Source: Trichobilharzia szidati
Lineage: Eukaryota; Platyhelminthes; Trematoda; Strigeidida; Schistosomatidae
Length of the DNA: 64,000 bases
Direction of reading: 5' to 3'
NCBI GenBank assembly: GCA_944472155.2
Contig: OX235277.1
Coordinates: forward strand, 38,078,804 to 38,142,803
Under the pieces are notes generated by a model, which was not told where the DNA came from, did no database searches, and saw only the letters and a program-made list of their open reading frames with translations. This document shows positions 55,236 to 64,000 of the stretch, in pieces. The translations under genes were made by a program, and so were the position numbers. Every line of letters begins with the position of its first letter. The first letter of the stretch is position 1.

Positions 55236-55588
55236 ACTATAGGCATTAGTTGTTATTGTCTTAAGTGGTTCATTGATTTTCAAGTGGACTGATTAGACCG
55301 AAATGTTCAGCTTTCAGGTTAATCCTCAGACGATTCCTGAATTTATTTGATCTGTTCTACAGTTGTCCTAACGACCTGCAGATGTGGAGATAATCCCGGT
55401 CAGTTAAGACTCTGTTTTACAGCTAATCTCTCCGGACAGTGATAAATTAACGTCAAGTTGCAGGGGGGGATTCTGATTGATTTCGAGAAATGCAGATTAA
55501 CCAGGATCAACTTTTGTGTCGCATATCCTCATTTTAAAAAAATGAACCTACATATTTCCTCCCTTTTTTTTTAAATTTCTATTTCAAG

Positions 55589-55754
55589 GCGGCAGGGTTG
55601 ATTTTGCTGACAGTCGGAGCATTAATGGTTTGGGGACAAAGTGTTATCCAATCACTGTTGAACAATTTTGTAACCTCTTTGATCAATCAATACCTTAAGG
55701 GGACTGATGCGCTACAAATTACTGAGTTGGTTACACGTATACTGACATCAACAT
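55589..55754 (+). CDS. Tetraspanin-like protein, second coding exon (residues 20-74)
   Basis: Acceptor TTTCAAG at 55582-55588, 166 bases open in the frame set by exon 1, donor GTAAGT at 55755; ends in phase 1. The residues begin AAGLILLTVGALMVWGQSVI, completing a hydrophobic TM1 of about 25 residues (exon 1 residues 8-19 plus these) with the Gly/Trp positions common at the extracellular end of tetraspanin TM1. A polar small-loop-like stretch follows (LLNNFVTSLINQ, TDALQITELVTRIL). TM2, the CCG motif and the large loop would be in later exons outside the window. Open frame, matched phases and both splice sites support a real gene; alternative small TM proteins cannot be excluded. Confidence 0.62.
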
Positions 55755-56504
55755 GTAAGTAGTATGTACTGAGTGCTGGTTAATTGAAGTTTCTTTATGC
55801 TTAAGATTTATTGTGATATCTGTAAGAAGGAATAATTGCTTGGATTGTAACTTGATCGGTTTTTCAGCGATGTCAGTTATTAGAACTGCCTGCCTACTTA
55901 TCCTTATGTCACAGTGAGATCACAAGAAATTTCTATACAACATCAGAGAATTGCATAGCGTTCACGAAAAGATTCGTGTACATAATATAAAATACTGTAG
56001 AGTTATTATCTCCTTTTCGACGACACTAAATAAATAGCCGTGAGTATGTAGATGGGAGCACCAATCTCTTCAACCTTTCAGAAACGTTATTCTGATGACT
56101 ACCAACTACAAACGAACCGTTTTCTGTCGAAATGCAGTTGTTTCCATCAATAGTTGACACTGGCTAGGAGGTGGTGTTTCATTCCACACTAGAGGTTACG
56201 AAAAATACTGGGCTGAACCAAGCCCAATTTTAAAATATTTTTTAGGAGAGTGTTCCCATGCTAATTCATAGACTGAAATCCGGTAGTCTTTATTCTGTGA
56301 CTTCTGTCACTGCTTGCTTGAAAAGCAGTAAGTGCAAATGTAGACTCTTTCCAGGCTCTGTGAAATCCCTGAAAATCAAGGGACACAGGGACTGGTTATT
56401 TCGGTGCTAGTCAGGGACTTTTCAGTGCTGAATAGCCAAAACCTTATCATTGGTCGAATCAAAAGCCTTCAAATTACTGACATTGCGGAGCACCCACTGA
56501 GCAC
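55755..56504 (+). other. Start of intron 2; no further exon seen
   Basis: Unique A+T-rich DNA after the donor. No matching TM2 exon was found here or further right. Confidence 0.45.
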
Positions 56505-56828
56505 TCAAGTTTGATCGATAACTGATATCACAGTTAGAGAACCATTGGAAACCAAGAAGTGCTGGACAGTTATTACCTCCTAGTTTGAGAATCTTCAGAA
56601 GTACGGACACACCGGGGTTGAAACTTAGGCTGTTCGGTTTCAAGGACAAGTTCATACACCATTTAGCCACTGGGACCGAACTCAATGGCATATGAATTTC
56701 AATTTCCATCTTTCTGTGATTTCAGTTCAACTAGCACCAGCCATTGTCATCAGGGAGAATTTGTGTTGGCGCCCAATCCGGAGGTCGAGGCAACCTAATT
56801 CTGTGATAAGTCACTAGTTATATAACCC
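56505..56828 (-). repeat. S1-type SINE, full but diverged
   Basis: Minus unit: tail (GATATCACAGTTAGAGAACC near 56523), core with GAGAATCTTCAGAAGTACG, tRNA-like head (GGGGTTGAAACTTAGG, GCCACTGGGACC) and leader down to GTGATAAGTCACTAGTTA. Confidence 0.7.
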
Positions 56829-57004
56829 ATATTCCTCACTCAAGTGCAGTACAGATGCACCTAAAATCATTACTCCTAAACATGACAGTGTGGCGAACCT
56901 ATGGATGAATGACACTCACTACACTAGCCAATCATCCCAACAGTTACAATAGTCAACTTAACCTTAATCGACGCCTCAACGATTTTTGAAGATCAGTGTG
57001 ATGT

Positions 57005-57145
57005 GGAATTCACTGTGAGGAATTCGTCTTAACTGGGACTTATCACCCGGATGTATCTGCAATCCTTAGGTAGCGAGTGACCATTCCCACTGGTACTTGG
57101 ACTCACTGTCCACTAGACCACTGGGCCACAACAATCCACCGCTCT
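57005..57145 (-). repeat. Smalpha SINE with hammerhead remnant
   Basis: Minus strand: head TGGCCCAGTGGTCTAGTGG at about 57110-57130, degraded B-box, then CAGATACATCC, GGGUGAUAA (core U4/G5/A9 region altered), GUCCCAGUUAAGAC and GAAU. Inactive by core changes. Confidence 0.75.
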
Positions 57146-57589
57146 TACAACAGGTCCCGACTGTTGTTATTCTGTTCTCCTTATCTCCGAATACAATTAT
57201 TTCCTAGATATTTGTATTACCAGTGTTAAACTAGGTTTTCTATGTTTATTCCCTTTCCTTAGTTTTATTTTATATGTTATATATAATTATTTTTATATTT
57301 ATGGTAGGCAAAAAGCATATAAACATATATATATATGTATATAAATATGGGCACGCCTCTTTTTATCATATGTATGAATCATAGTAATCACCTTTATAAA
57401 TTTATTTCCAAAGCTCTTAAAATAAAGGCACAAACTTCTGTGAAAAACACGATAGTTCTAAATTCTAGGGTAGAAATAAACATTTCTCATTAGCTGGAAC
57501 CATTCAGTGTTCAACGCTTAAAATACTGTGATAAGGTCTAATTTCTCAAATTGCACATATCGAAATCAAGTTTTGGTTATGTAGGGGTT
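57146..57589. other. No recognisable gene
   Basis: A+T-rich with alternating TA near 57327-57345. Confidence 0.4.
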
Positions 57590-58052
57590 TTGTTTGATTG
57601 CTTAGAGAACCACCGGAATACCAGCTGGGAGTACTGGGAAGTCTTCTGTTTCGTCAGCCTAGTTTGGGACTCTTCATCAGTGCGCATCCACCCCACCGGA
57701 GTTCGAACCCAGGCAAGCTAGCTTGTAGACCATTAAGTTACTGAGAACCAATACAATATTCAGCCAGCCGATGAATTCTAACTTCTGCCAATTCATGACA
57801 TAGCGCGACCACTTTGCATTGTCTTCTTCGATGGTTTACTACCTCATCTGCAACTTACTGCGTTCCCGACTAGAACCCCAATCGCCAGTAACCTTGTGAC
57901 TAGAAGGTCCTGGTCTCGAACCCTGGTGGTGGGTGCGCACTGATGAACAGTCCCAAACTAGGCTGACGAAACAGCTGGCTGTCCAGTACTCCCAGCTGGT
58001 TTTCCAATGTTTCTCTAACTCACGTCAGTTCATGATGAAATCCTCCAACATA
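57590..58052. repeat. S1 pair, head-to-head, well preserved
   Basis: Minus unit 57590-57890 (tail, core GACTCTTCATCAGTGCGC, B-box AGTTCGAACCCAGG, leader) meets a plus unit 57891-58050 in the leader region; plus core keeps CUGAUGA, ACAGUCCCAAACUAGG, CUGACGAAAC. Same architecture as 39735-40312. Confidence 0.8.
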
Positions 58053-58069
58053 TCGTTATGTTCGCTTAC

Positions 58070-58150
58070 TGTCTGAGTGTCAGGTGGAACATAGGAGGAC
58101 TTCAGCTGCCATCTCCATGACCTCCCATGACTCCACAGTCAGATTTCACC
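58070..58150 (-). repeat. RTE/S3 3' tail fragment
   Basis: GAGTGTCAGGTGGAACATAGG and CTTCAGCTGCCATCTCCATG resemble the shared 3' end of RTE and S3 elements. Confidence 0.4.
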
Positions 58151-59044
58151 GCCTCAGTTGTTCCCGTCAGTACCACCATAAATGCCGATCAAAGTAGCAA
58201 AAAGAAGTTCGCGACGTTCTATACTACTGACTGATTGGTAGTATGAGTTAATTAAGTAGTTTGACGCCAGTCACTTCAAAAAAACTGTGTTATGAAATTT
58301 CACGTCTAACTGGCATAATTTGCAAAGCAAGAATTATTTGACACATTGTAAATTAGACTCGTTATTATTATTATCATAATTATTATTACTGCTATCCTAT
58401 CCTCTCAGTAATACTTGTATTTTTATGTGTTTGTGTGATGTTGCGTGTGCTTGTTTCATGTCATCTACTGAAAAGATTGGCTTCAGTCAATCAGGGATTG
58501 CTTATTCTATATTCTATACGTATATATATATATATAGAAACTTCATGTTACTTTCAACGAGACAATAAATCCATTGAATCCATAGAATGCATTGAATACA
58601 TTGAATATAGTGAACTTAAAATGTATCCCTTATAATCTAAAACTTTATTAAGGACAGATGTTTTAACCAGTCATAAACGAATCTATGTATATGATTGTTG
58701 AACCTTTCATTTTATCATAAAGGTGACACGGCATTGTTTAGCTAAATAACTCAAATTATCTGTGCATGTTTACTGATAATATTGCATACATTTAGAAGGA
58801 GAGAGAGATAGAGGTCGCAATGATTTCTCTAAATTCTATTCATCTAATGCTTATAGATAGTGATCACATTTTGAATCCACACACACACATGCACACACTT
58901 ACAGTGTTGTAGATCTACATGCTTATCAGTGAACTTTGATCGATAGTCAATATTGATTGAATTGGTTAGGGTATGATAGTCATCTTAAAGTTATTCTGAT
59001 GATAAAGAAGAACTAAAGTTTTTCACCGGAAACATTAGAAACTA
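58151..59044. other. No recognisable gene
   Basis: Contains ATT runs (58360-58390), a TA run near 58520-58535, a duplicated TTGAATACATTGAATA-like stretch near 58585-58610 and a short CA run near 58877-58890. Confidence 0.4.
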
Positions 59045-59155
59045 CTTCAAATTTGATCACAGAGTGATCGGGGGTTCCTGGGCTCTATCCCCGGTGTAGT
59101 CATATGCGCGTACCGATGAAGAGTCCCAAACATGGACGAAACACCGAACCTGTCT
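59045..59155 (+). repeat. S1-type fragment
   Basis: tRNA-like head remnant (AGAGTGATCGGGGGTTCCTGG) and core GCGCGUAC, CGAUGA, AGAGUCCCAAACAUGGACGAAAC. Tail lost where an RTE copy begins. Confidence 0.55.
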
Positions 59156-60200
59156 ACATGTCATTCTTGGATTAGGTTTCAGCTGGCACGTGATGTCGTC
59201 ACTCTACGGTCTCTTCATTTCCATATTTTCCGGCATATTTTTTGGGTAACAGAAACACTGTGGGTTTCACTGTCTTCCAGAGCACATTTTGTTGCTTAAT
59301 AATTTCCGGCTAGCCATCCAGTCCTGAGTATAAAAGGCAGCTAAGGCAGCGCTACTGATAAAAAGTTTGAAACCTGTTGGAAATGAATTTGGTGATGCAC
59401 AGGTCAAGTCTCTGAAGTACGTAGACATTACTGTTAAAAGGATGAATCGTGTTCTTCATGCTTAGTGTAGCAGATTCTCACACAATGATTTAGGATTATT
59501 ATGAAGATCTGTCTTGATTCCTCGACCCTGACCGGCTTTGACATCCTTATTTGTGTCACCTGTAGTTGGAACGATACTGCCCAGATAAGTTAGGGGAGTG
59601 TCGCTGTAACTTGAGTATCTGTATTCAGCTCAATAATGGCTACTGGAAGTTCTAATGAAAAGTAGAGGCTAATGGGCTGTCGCCACAGATGGAGTGGGTT
59701 GGGTTTAGTTCACTAAGGCTGACTAAATGGTCTAGTTTTATTAGTAAAAGATTCAGTATAGCTACTTCATTCTGCGACTTATCCGATGCAGTTAAAGTCG
59801 ATGTGATGATTTATCCACTATTATTTGTTAGTTACAAACTTGCATATACTAGCTGTTATACTGGTCTTATGTTAATCTAGGATCCAGTCAAGAGGCACTT
59901 ATTAAGACTTATGGCATATTAGGTCTCCTGAATGTGATTTTCTGTCAGATGCATAGAGCCTGAGCTATAGATGATGGTCACTTCTGTCTTCTCTTAGTAT
60001 TCCCTTGAAGTCCTGTTTCCACCGCCTGCCTGCTTGCCCACCTGCCTCTTCTGCCAGTTGGTTTGTTTTCGTCTGTTAATCCTCGATTCCGTGTGATATT
60101 AGATATTATTAATCCGTGAAGTTCACATCTTCTAGAGTCTCCATGTCGATCTAATATGTATTCCTGTCTCCTTTCTCCACGCAGTGTATTTATAGCTTTC
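59155..60200 (-). pseudogene. RTE-type retrotransposon, older minus copy
   Basis: Reverse strand: C-terminal region near 59180-59360 (GGTTTCAGCTGGCACGTGATG), linker, and then 59985-60200 with INTLRGERRQEYILDRHGD, equivalent to the DWIMR..GIQWT block, and ISNITRNRGLTDENK, equivalent to the ISHK..RSNK block. Q-rich linker not obvious. Heavily mutated. Confidence 0.6.
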
Positions 60201-60329
60201 ATGACATAGCTAATTAGACATTATTTTGCAAATTGGTAGTGTTATCCCTTCTTTCCGAAGAATTCTTTTATTCCACCAATATTACACCTTTTAGAATGAG
60301 GGGTGTATGTGTGAAAGCACTACTTTTTA

Positions 60330-61510
60330 TGTAGTTGTGTTCTCTCAGCTAGGTAATTTATTTGCAAAGCTTTCATCGCCCCCTACTACGCAACATCTTC
60401 AGCGCATTTACTTCATTTCGATGAAGTCAGCTTTCAGATTTCTCCACAAGTTCATAAGTCTTCTGTTCTGGTGACTTGAACGTGATTGGTTGTTTTTGTG
60501 TGTTTTCACATCCTCTAGGCTACTTGTATTGGTACAGACTGTTTCCTTGACTTGAAGTTTGACTATTTGTGTGAGAGATTTCCTTCTTATTGATTGGTAA
60601 ATTTTGTCTATCTTGATGTGTCTATTGATTGACGATTCACTGGAGTACCAAGTGGCTTCTAGAAATTCTCTGACTTTCTTGGTGTTTTCTCTGTCTAATA
60701 TTTGAACGTTGTCCCAGTCGAATTGATGTTCGTGGTTGTCTGTTTGCAGCAATATCAGGGAGTAGGTGTCATATCTTTTGACGGCTAATTTATGTTCATG
60801 GATACGAAGATGAAGAGGGGGCGTCCCCTTTGGCCAATGTAATGATTTCCACAGTTGTTACAGTTTATTTTGTAAATGATGTTGGCTTTATCTTCTTTCG
60901 TTGTTGAGTCTTTCGGTTGACACAGAACCAGCTGAGTGAAGTGAATTTGTTGGTTTGTGTGCTACATGAATTACTTATTATGGTTTAAAGAGTCTTGCAG
61001 TAGTTTCTGAGATGTCCTTTACATATGGTAGGGCGATTTTCTTTGTGCTTTCCTTGGGGCCTTTGATTTTATAGAATGGCTTGGGGGTATATGTCTCTCG
61101 ATGAAGTTCGGTGGATATCCATTCTTTCGGAAGACGTTCATGAGACTGAGACGACGTTTAAATATTAGGAAGAAGAAACACCAAGAATACCTGAGGAATT
61201 GTTAAAGGCCGGTATTCCAGTGAATCGTCAATCAATAGACACATCAAGATAGACAAAATTCATCAATCGATAAGAAGGAAATCTCTCACACAAACAGTCA
61301 AACTTCAAGTCAAGGAATCATTCAGTACCAATACAAGTAGCCTAGAGGGTGTGAACACAGACAAAAGGAACCAGTCACGTTTAATAAATAAATAATAAAC
61401 TCGTGGAGAAATCTTGAAGCTGACTTCATCGAAATGAAGTGTATGCGCTGAAGATGTTGCCTGGTAGGGCGATGAAAGCTTTACAAATAAAGAGGCCGGC
61501 TCCTAAGAGA
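60330..61510. mobile_element. PLE lineage D with inverted ends
   Basis: A minus-strand coding relic (60405-61160) is enclosed by inverted copies: 60370-60640 and its partial complement at 61195-61490 (for example ATTGATTGACGATTCACTGG and its inverse). The ends both contain CUGAAGA ... GCGAUGAAAGC. Truncated, without RT. Confidence 0.75.
60405..61160 (-). pseudogene. PLE lineage D: thumb end and GIY-YIG endonuclease
   Basis: Read on the minus strand from 61160: FRKNGYPPNFIERHI (end of RT thumb), a frameshifted linker with KIALPYVKDISETTARLF and VAHKPTNSL, then TKEDKANIIYKINCNNCGNHYIGQRGRP (zinc-ligand-like cysteines and YIG motif at about 60800-60890). After a single-base shift the frame 60408-60752 continues LLQTDNHEHQFDWDNVQILDRE and SWYS-like EATWYSSESSINRHIKIDKIY. 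The acidic/His block HEHQFDWDNVQILDRE is characteristic of canonical PLE endonucleases. Dead by frameshifts and missing RT. Confidence 0.85.
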
Positions 61511-62579
61511 ACATAACTACATCAAAATCATCCACCTGGGCTACAAATCTTTTCCATCACAGCACTACTTTTGCGTGTATTAAATATTTATATATAATGT
61601 TTTAGTGACCAGTTTATCCCGCCCATTATTAATAAAAATCCACCTTAGAACTGTTATTGCGTGTCTCAGTGTATACAGTATAGAACAGATGAGTCATACT
61701 TTGAGCCTTTTTCATCCCAAATACCAGTTTAAAGCAGCATCTATTCTGTGTAGTAGTAGTAGTAGTAATAATAATAAAAAAACCGGGCTAACCTAAGTTG
61801 TTTACCTTTACCTGCCTTAGTTGACCTTATAGCCGTTACATGATGCACTGGTAGACCATTGTTATTATTATTATAACCATTACTATTAATAATGTCTCAG
61901 GTCACTGGGAAGTTATCACCTAAGTGAACAAATTCCCAGTGAACTTAAGACAGTCAGTCAGTCAGTCGGCGAATGTAAACAAAACAATAGGAAAAAGATA
62001 CAGAATGAACAACAAACACACCTATGGAACACCGGAAGGGAATGATGAAAGCGATATTAATGATTTTTTTCAAATATATATATATATGCAAAAAAGAAAG
62101 ATAAAATGTGGGTGTGCCTACAGTACTCTAATTATCGATTCAGAGTAACTTCCACTCAATGTCAACAAGCAACCAAAGAATTGTTTGTTTATCAGTTTGT
62201 ATTTTGTTGTTGTTGCTTTTTTTCATTTGCTCTCTGTTATCTGTAAACAAAATTAACAAACTAGTAAGCGAACAGATTGACTTTCTTGTAGTTGAGAGAC
62301 TTTATGCTGTATTATATTGATAATGTAGGATTCCTACTTTATCGTACCATTACATGGGGTGTTTTTTCATTTCTGCTTGCATTTTTGAACTGCGCACCCA
62401 AGTAACTAGCAAAAAAAATTTCGGTAGTCTGTGTTGATTCAACTCTCTGAACTGATTTGATTCGGGTAGAGCTGACTGATGTACGTGTGGCGTCCAACTA
62501 CTCATTTCAACTTATCAGTAGTATATAGAGTCATGCATTTATTAACTCATAGAAAATTCCCTTTGTAACATATAGAAAA
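61511..62579. other. No gene; microsatellites and a short hairpin
   Basis: (AGT)n/(AAT)n at 61750-61778, a TCACTGGGAA...TTCCCAGTGA inverted repeat at 61902-61945, CAGT repeats at about 61951-61968 and a TA run near 62075-62090. Confidence 0.45.
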
Positions 62580-63445
62580 TCAAAAACAAGTGATGATTCA
62601 GCGAAGAGACTCTTTTCAACGAATTTATCATCAAGCTGTACAATCGTATGTATATGGTTTTTAAGAAGTTATATCCGGTGAGGGAATTGAATCATAGGTG
62701 TGAATGCACAAAATAATAATGATAGTAGTAGCATGAAATGTAATTAAAACTAAAATCTTTGTGATTATAATCATAGTTAAGTGTCAAGTGGCAAAGCAAA
62801 TTAATGTCATACATAGAATAATTCATAGGATGGATAAAACTTGAAAAGGATGTGCAATTATAAGATTATTAGACATGTCGATACTGTGGAGGATGAGTTA
62901 AATCTTTTTAGGAAAATCCTAATAGAAAAAAGGATTTCCACCACGTTTTACAGACAAGAATATGCCTTCAAATCCTATAAAACGTGACTTATCATCCACA
63001 TCCAAGAAAATACTATCCATGTGCTTGGAATTCAAAGGGGACTTAGCTTCCGATATCATGAAAAGAAGGATATCACAGTCCCTGAAAAGAACATTCCCTG
63101 CTGTATCTCTGAGAACAAATAGCCTTTTCTAGTCGACCATTACTGTTCAATAACCTGAAGGACAAGATCCCACTGTTTACCAACTCTATGTGTGTTTATC
63201 AATTCACCTGCTCATGTGGAGCTAGGTATATCGGTTGTTCGACTCGAGTTTCGTCCAAGAAGGTGGAAGAACACTATCCTGCTGGTGGTTACGAAGAGGT
63301 GGAAGTGGAGCAATAAGAAGCGCCATCATTGAACATCTTGTCGATAATGATCACCCTATAATTGCGCACCCTTATCAAGTTCTATCTATCCTATCAAGTA
63401 TTCCATATATGACATTAATTGTTTTGCCAATTAACATTTAACTAT
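62580..63445 (+). pseudogene. PLE lineage C: terminus, linker and endonuclease
   Basis: The terminal repeat at 62590-62660 (GATTCAGCGAAGAGACTC, GCTGTACAATCGTATGTATATGG) matches 18725-18830. Coding begins near 62960 (NPIKRDLSSTSKKILSMCLEFKGDLASDIMKRRIS) and after a shift reads MCVYQFTCSCGARYIGCSTRVSSKKVEEHY at about 63186-63275. The last part is RSAIIEHLVDNDHP at 63318-63360. The YIG motif is intact but two frameshifts disable the frame. Confidence 0.75.
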
Positions 63446-63499
63446 GATTATCATCATTATAAATTATTTAAATAAATCCCAGCGTGTTAAGGAAAAAAT

Positions 63500-64000
63500 C
63501 AAAACAAGATCTGTTTTCTGAACGTTTCACTGTGTAAGCTGCCACAGCTTCTTCAGCAGATTTGTTCGGATTTTTATTAATCATCAAAATATATAGTCAA
63601 AATTTTTTTTACATAAATTGAAGCTACTAGATAATATTATCAATAGAAAGGAGCATAAGGGAAAACAAAAAATTAAAAAATCCCATATCGAAAGGGCACA
63701 GCTGAACAACTTCAAAGACTATTTGCTTCATATAATATTAAAGTCTATGTCAAACCTTCTAGTTCTCTGGAGAAAGCGTTGGTGCATGTCAAAGATGTAG
63801 TTCCCAAAATGTCACAAAGTAATTGTGTCTACAAGATAGTGTTCAGAATGTGTTGCATGCTATATAGGGGAGAGCAGTAGGCGAATGGAGGTCAGAGTGA
63901 ATGAACATAGACTATGCACGAAACGTCCACCTAGAAATGAAGTCTAGAAAGAAGATCAGCTATAGCAATGCATGCGATAGACAGTGGACATAAGATTGAT
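63500..64000 (+). pseudogene. PLE lineage E: linker and endonuclease, cut by the right edge
   Basis: Frame 63618-63800 plus continuation gives EQLQRLFASYNIKVYVKPSSSLEKALVHVKD (linker, KP block) and SNCVYKI. After a one-base shift at about 63838 it reads CSECVACYIGESSRRMEVRVNEHRL at 63840-63914, an endonuclease core with the CxxC pair and YIG. The SAIAMHAIDSGHKID end is at 63956-64000. Its motif differs from lineages A-D. The left boundary carries GCTGAAGAAGCTGTGGCAGC on the minus strand near 63537-63556, of the type found at other PLE ends. Confidence 0.75.

Larger units (their letters stand above)
52580..55588 (+). other. Intron 1 of the tetraspanin-like gene
   Basis: GT donor (GTAAGT) and AG acceptor (TTTCAAG) bracket about 3 kb. 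It holds an S1 copy (53135-53310), a Smalpha copy split by an RTE insertion (53540-55235), and unique DNA at 52580-53134 and 55236-55588 where nothing else is recognised. The insertion lies in the sense direction of the gene. Confidence 0.6.

Overview
This window looks like repeat-saturated, A+T-rich genomic DNA of a schistosome or a close digenean blood-fluke relative. The evidence is the combination of Smalpha-type short repeats (tRNA-like promoter plus hammerhead ribozyme), RTE/SR2-type non-LTR retrotransposon fragments, several Penelope-like elements (PLE) with GIY-YIG endonuclease, and long tetranucleotide arrays. There is no bacterial-style gene layout: no operons, no dense ORFs, no CRISPR array and no rRNA gene. 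Species assignment is inference. Repeat family boundaries were drawn by eye and are accurate to roughly 10-30 bases.

The only credible host gene is on the + strand at the right: two exons (52494-52579 and 55589-55754) encode the first 74 residues of a tetraspanin-like membrane protein covering TM1 and the start of the large-loop side. The intervening 3-kb intron holds an HHR-SINE fragment, a Smalpha copy and a 1.5-kb RTE insertion that split the Smalpha copy and left an 11-bp target-site duplication. Later exons were not found before the right edge.

Everything else is mobile-element debris. (1) RTE-type elements: about 20 5'-truncated copies on both strands, all with frameshifts, most with an AAT-rich 3' tail; the longest are 12846-14150, 20715-21795, 24696-25605, 26918-28560, 53690-55197 and 59155-60200. 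(2) PLE copies of at least five lineages (A-E), recognised by RT motifs and GIY-YIG domains, often flanked by long inverted repeats. (3) Short tRNA-promoter repeats in five groups, named here for convenience: S1 (about 25 copies, roughly 400 bp, hammerhead-like), S4 (hammerhead with the best fold), Smalpha, S2 and S3 (sharing one tRNA-like head but with different bodies; S3 ends in an RTE-like 3' tail). (4) Two large simple arrays, (TTAG)n at 7244-7957 and (CTAT)n at 22436-23066.

The unifying theme is small self-cleaving RNA motifs: hammerhead cores (CUGANGA ... GAAA) recur in S1, S4, Smalpha and the ends of PLE lineage B. The copy at 40775-40819 keeps every core element, a 6-bp stem I, a stem II and a permissive cleavage site. 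The S1 and S4 units occur head-to-tail and head-to-head, which is consistent with multimeric transcripts cut by the ribozyme, although that mechanism is inferred and not shown by the sequence.
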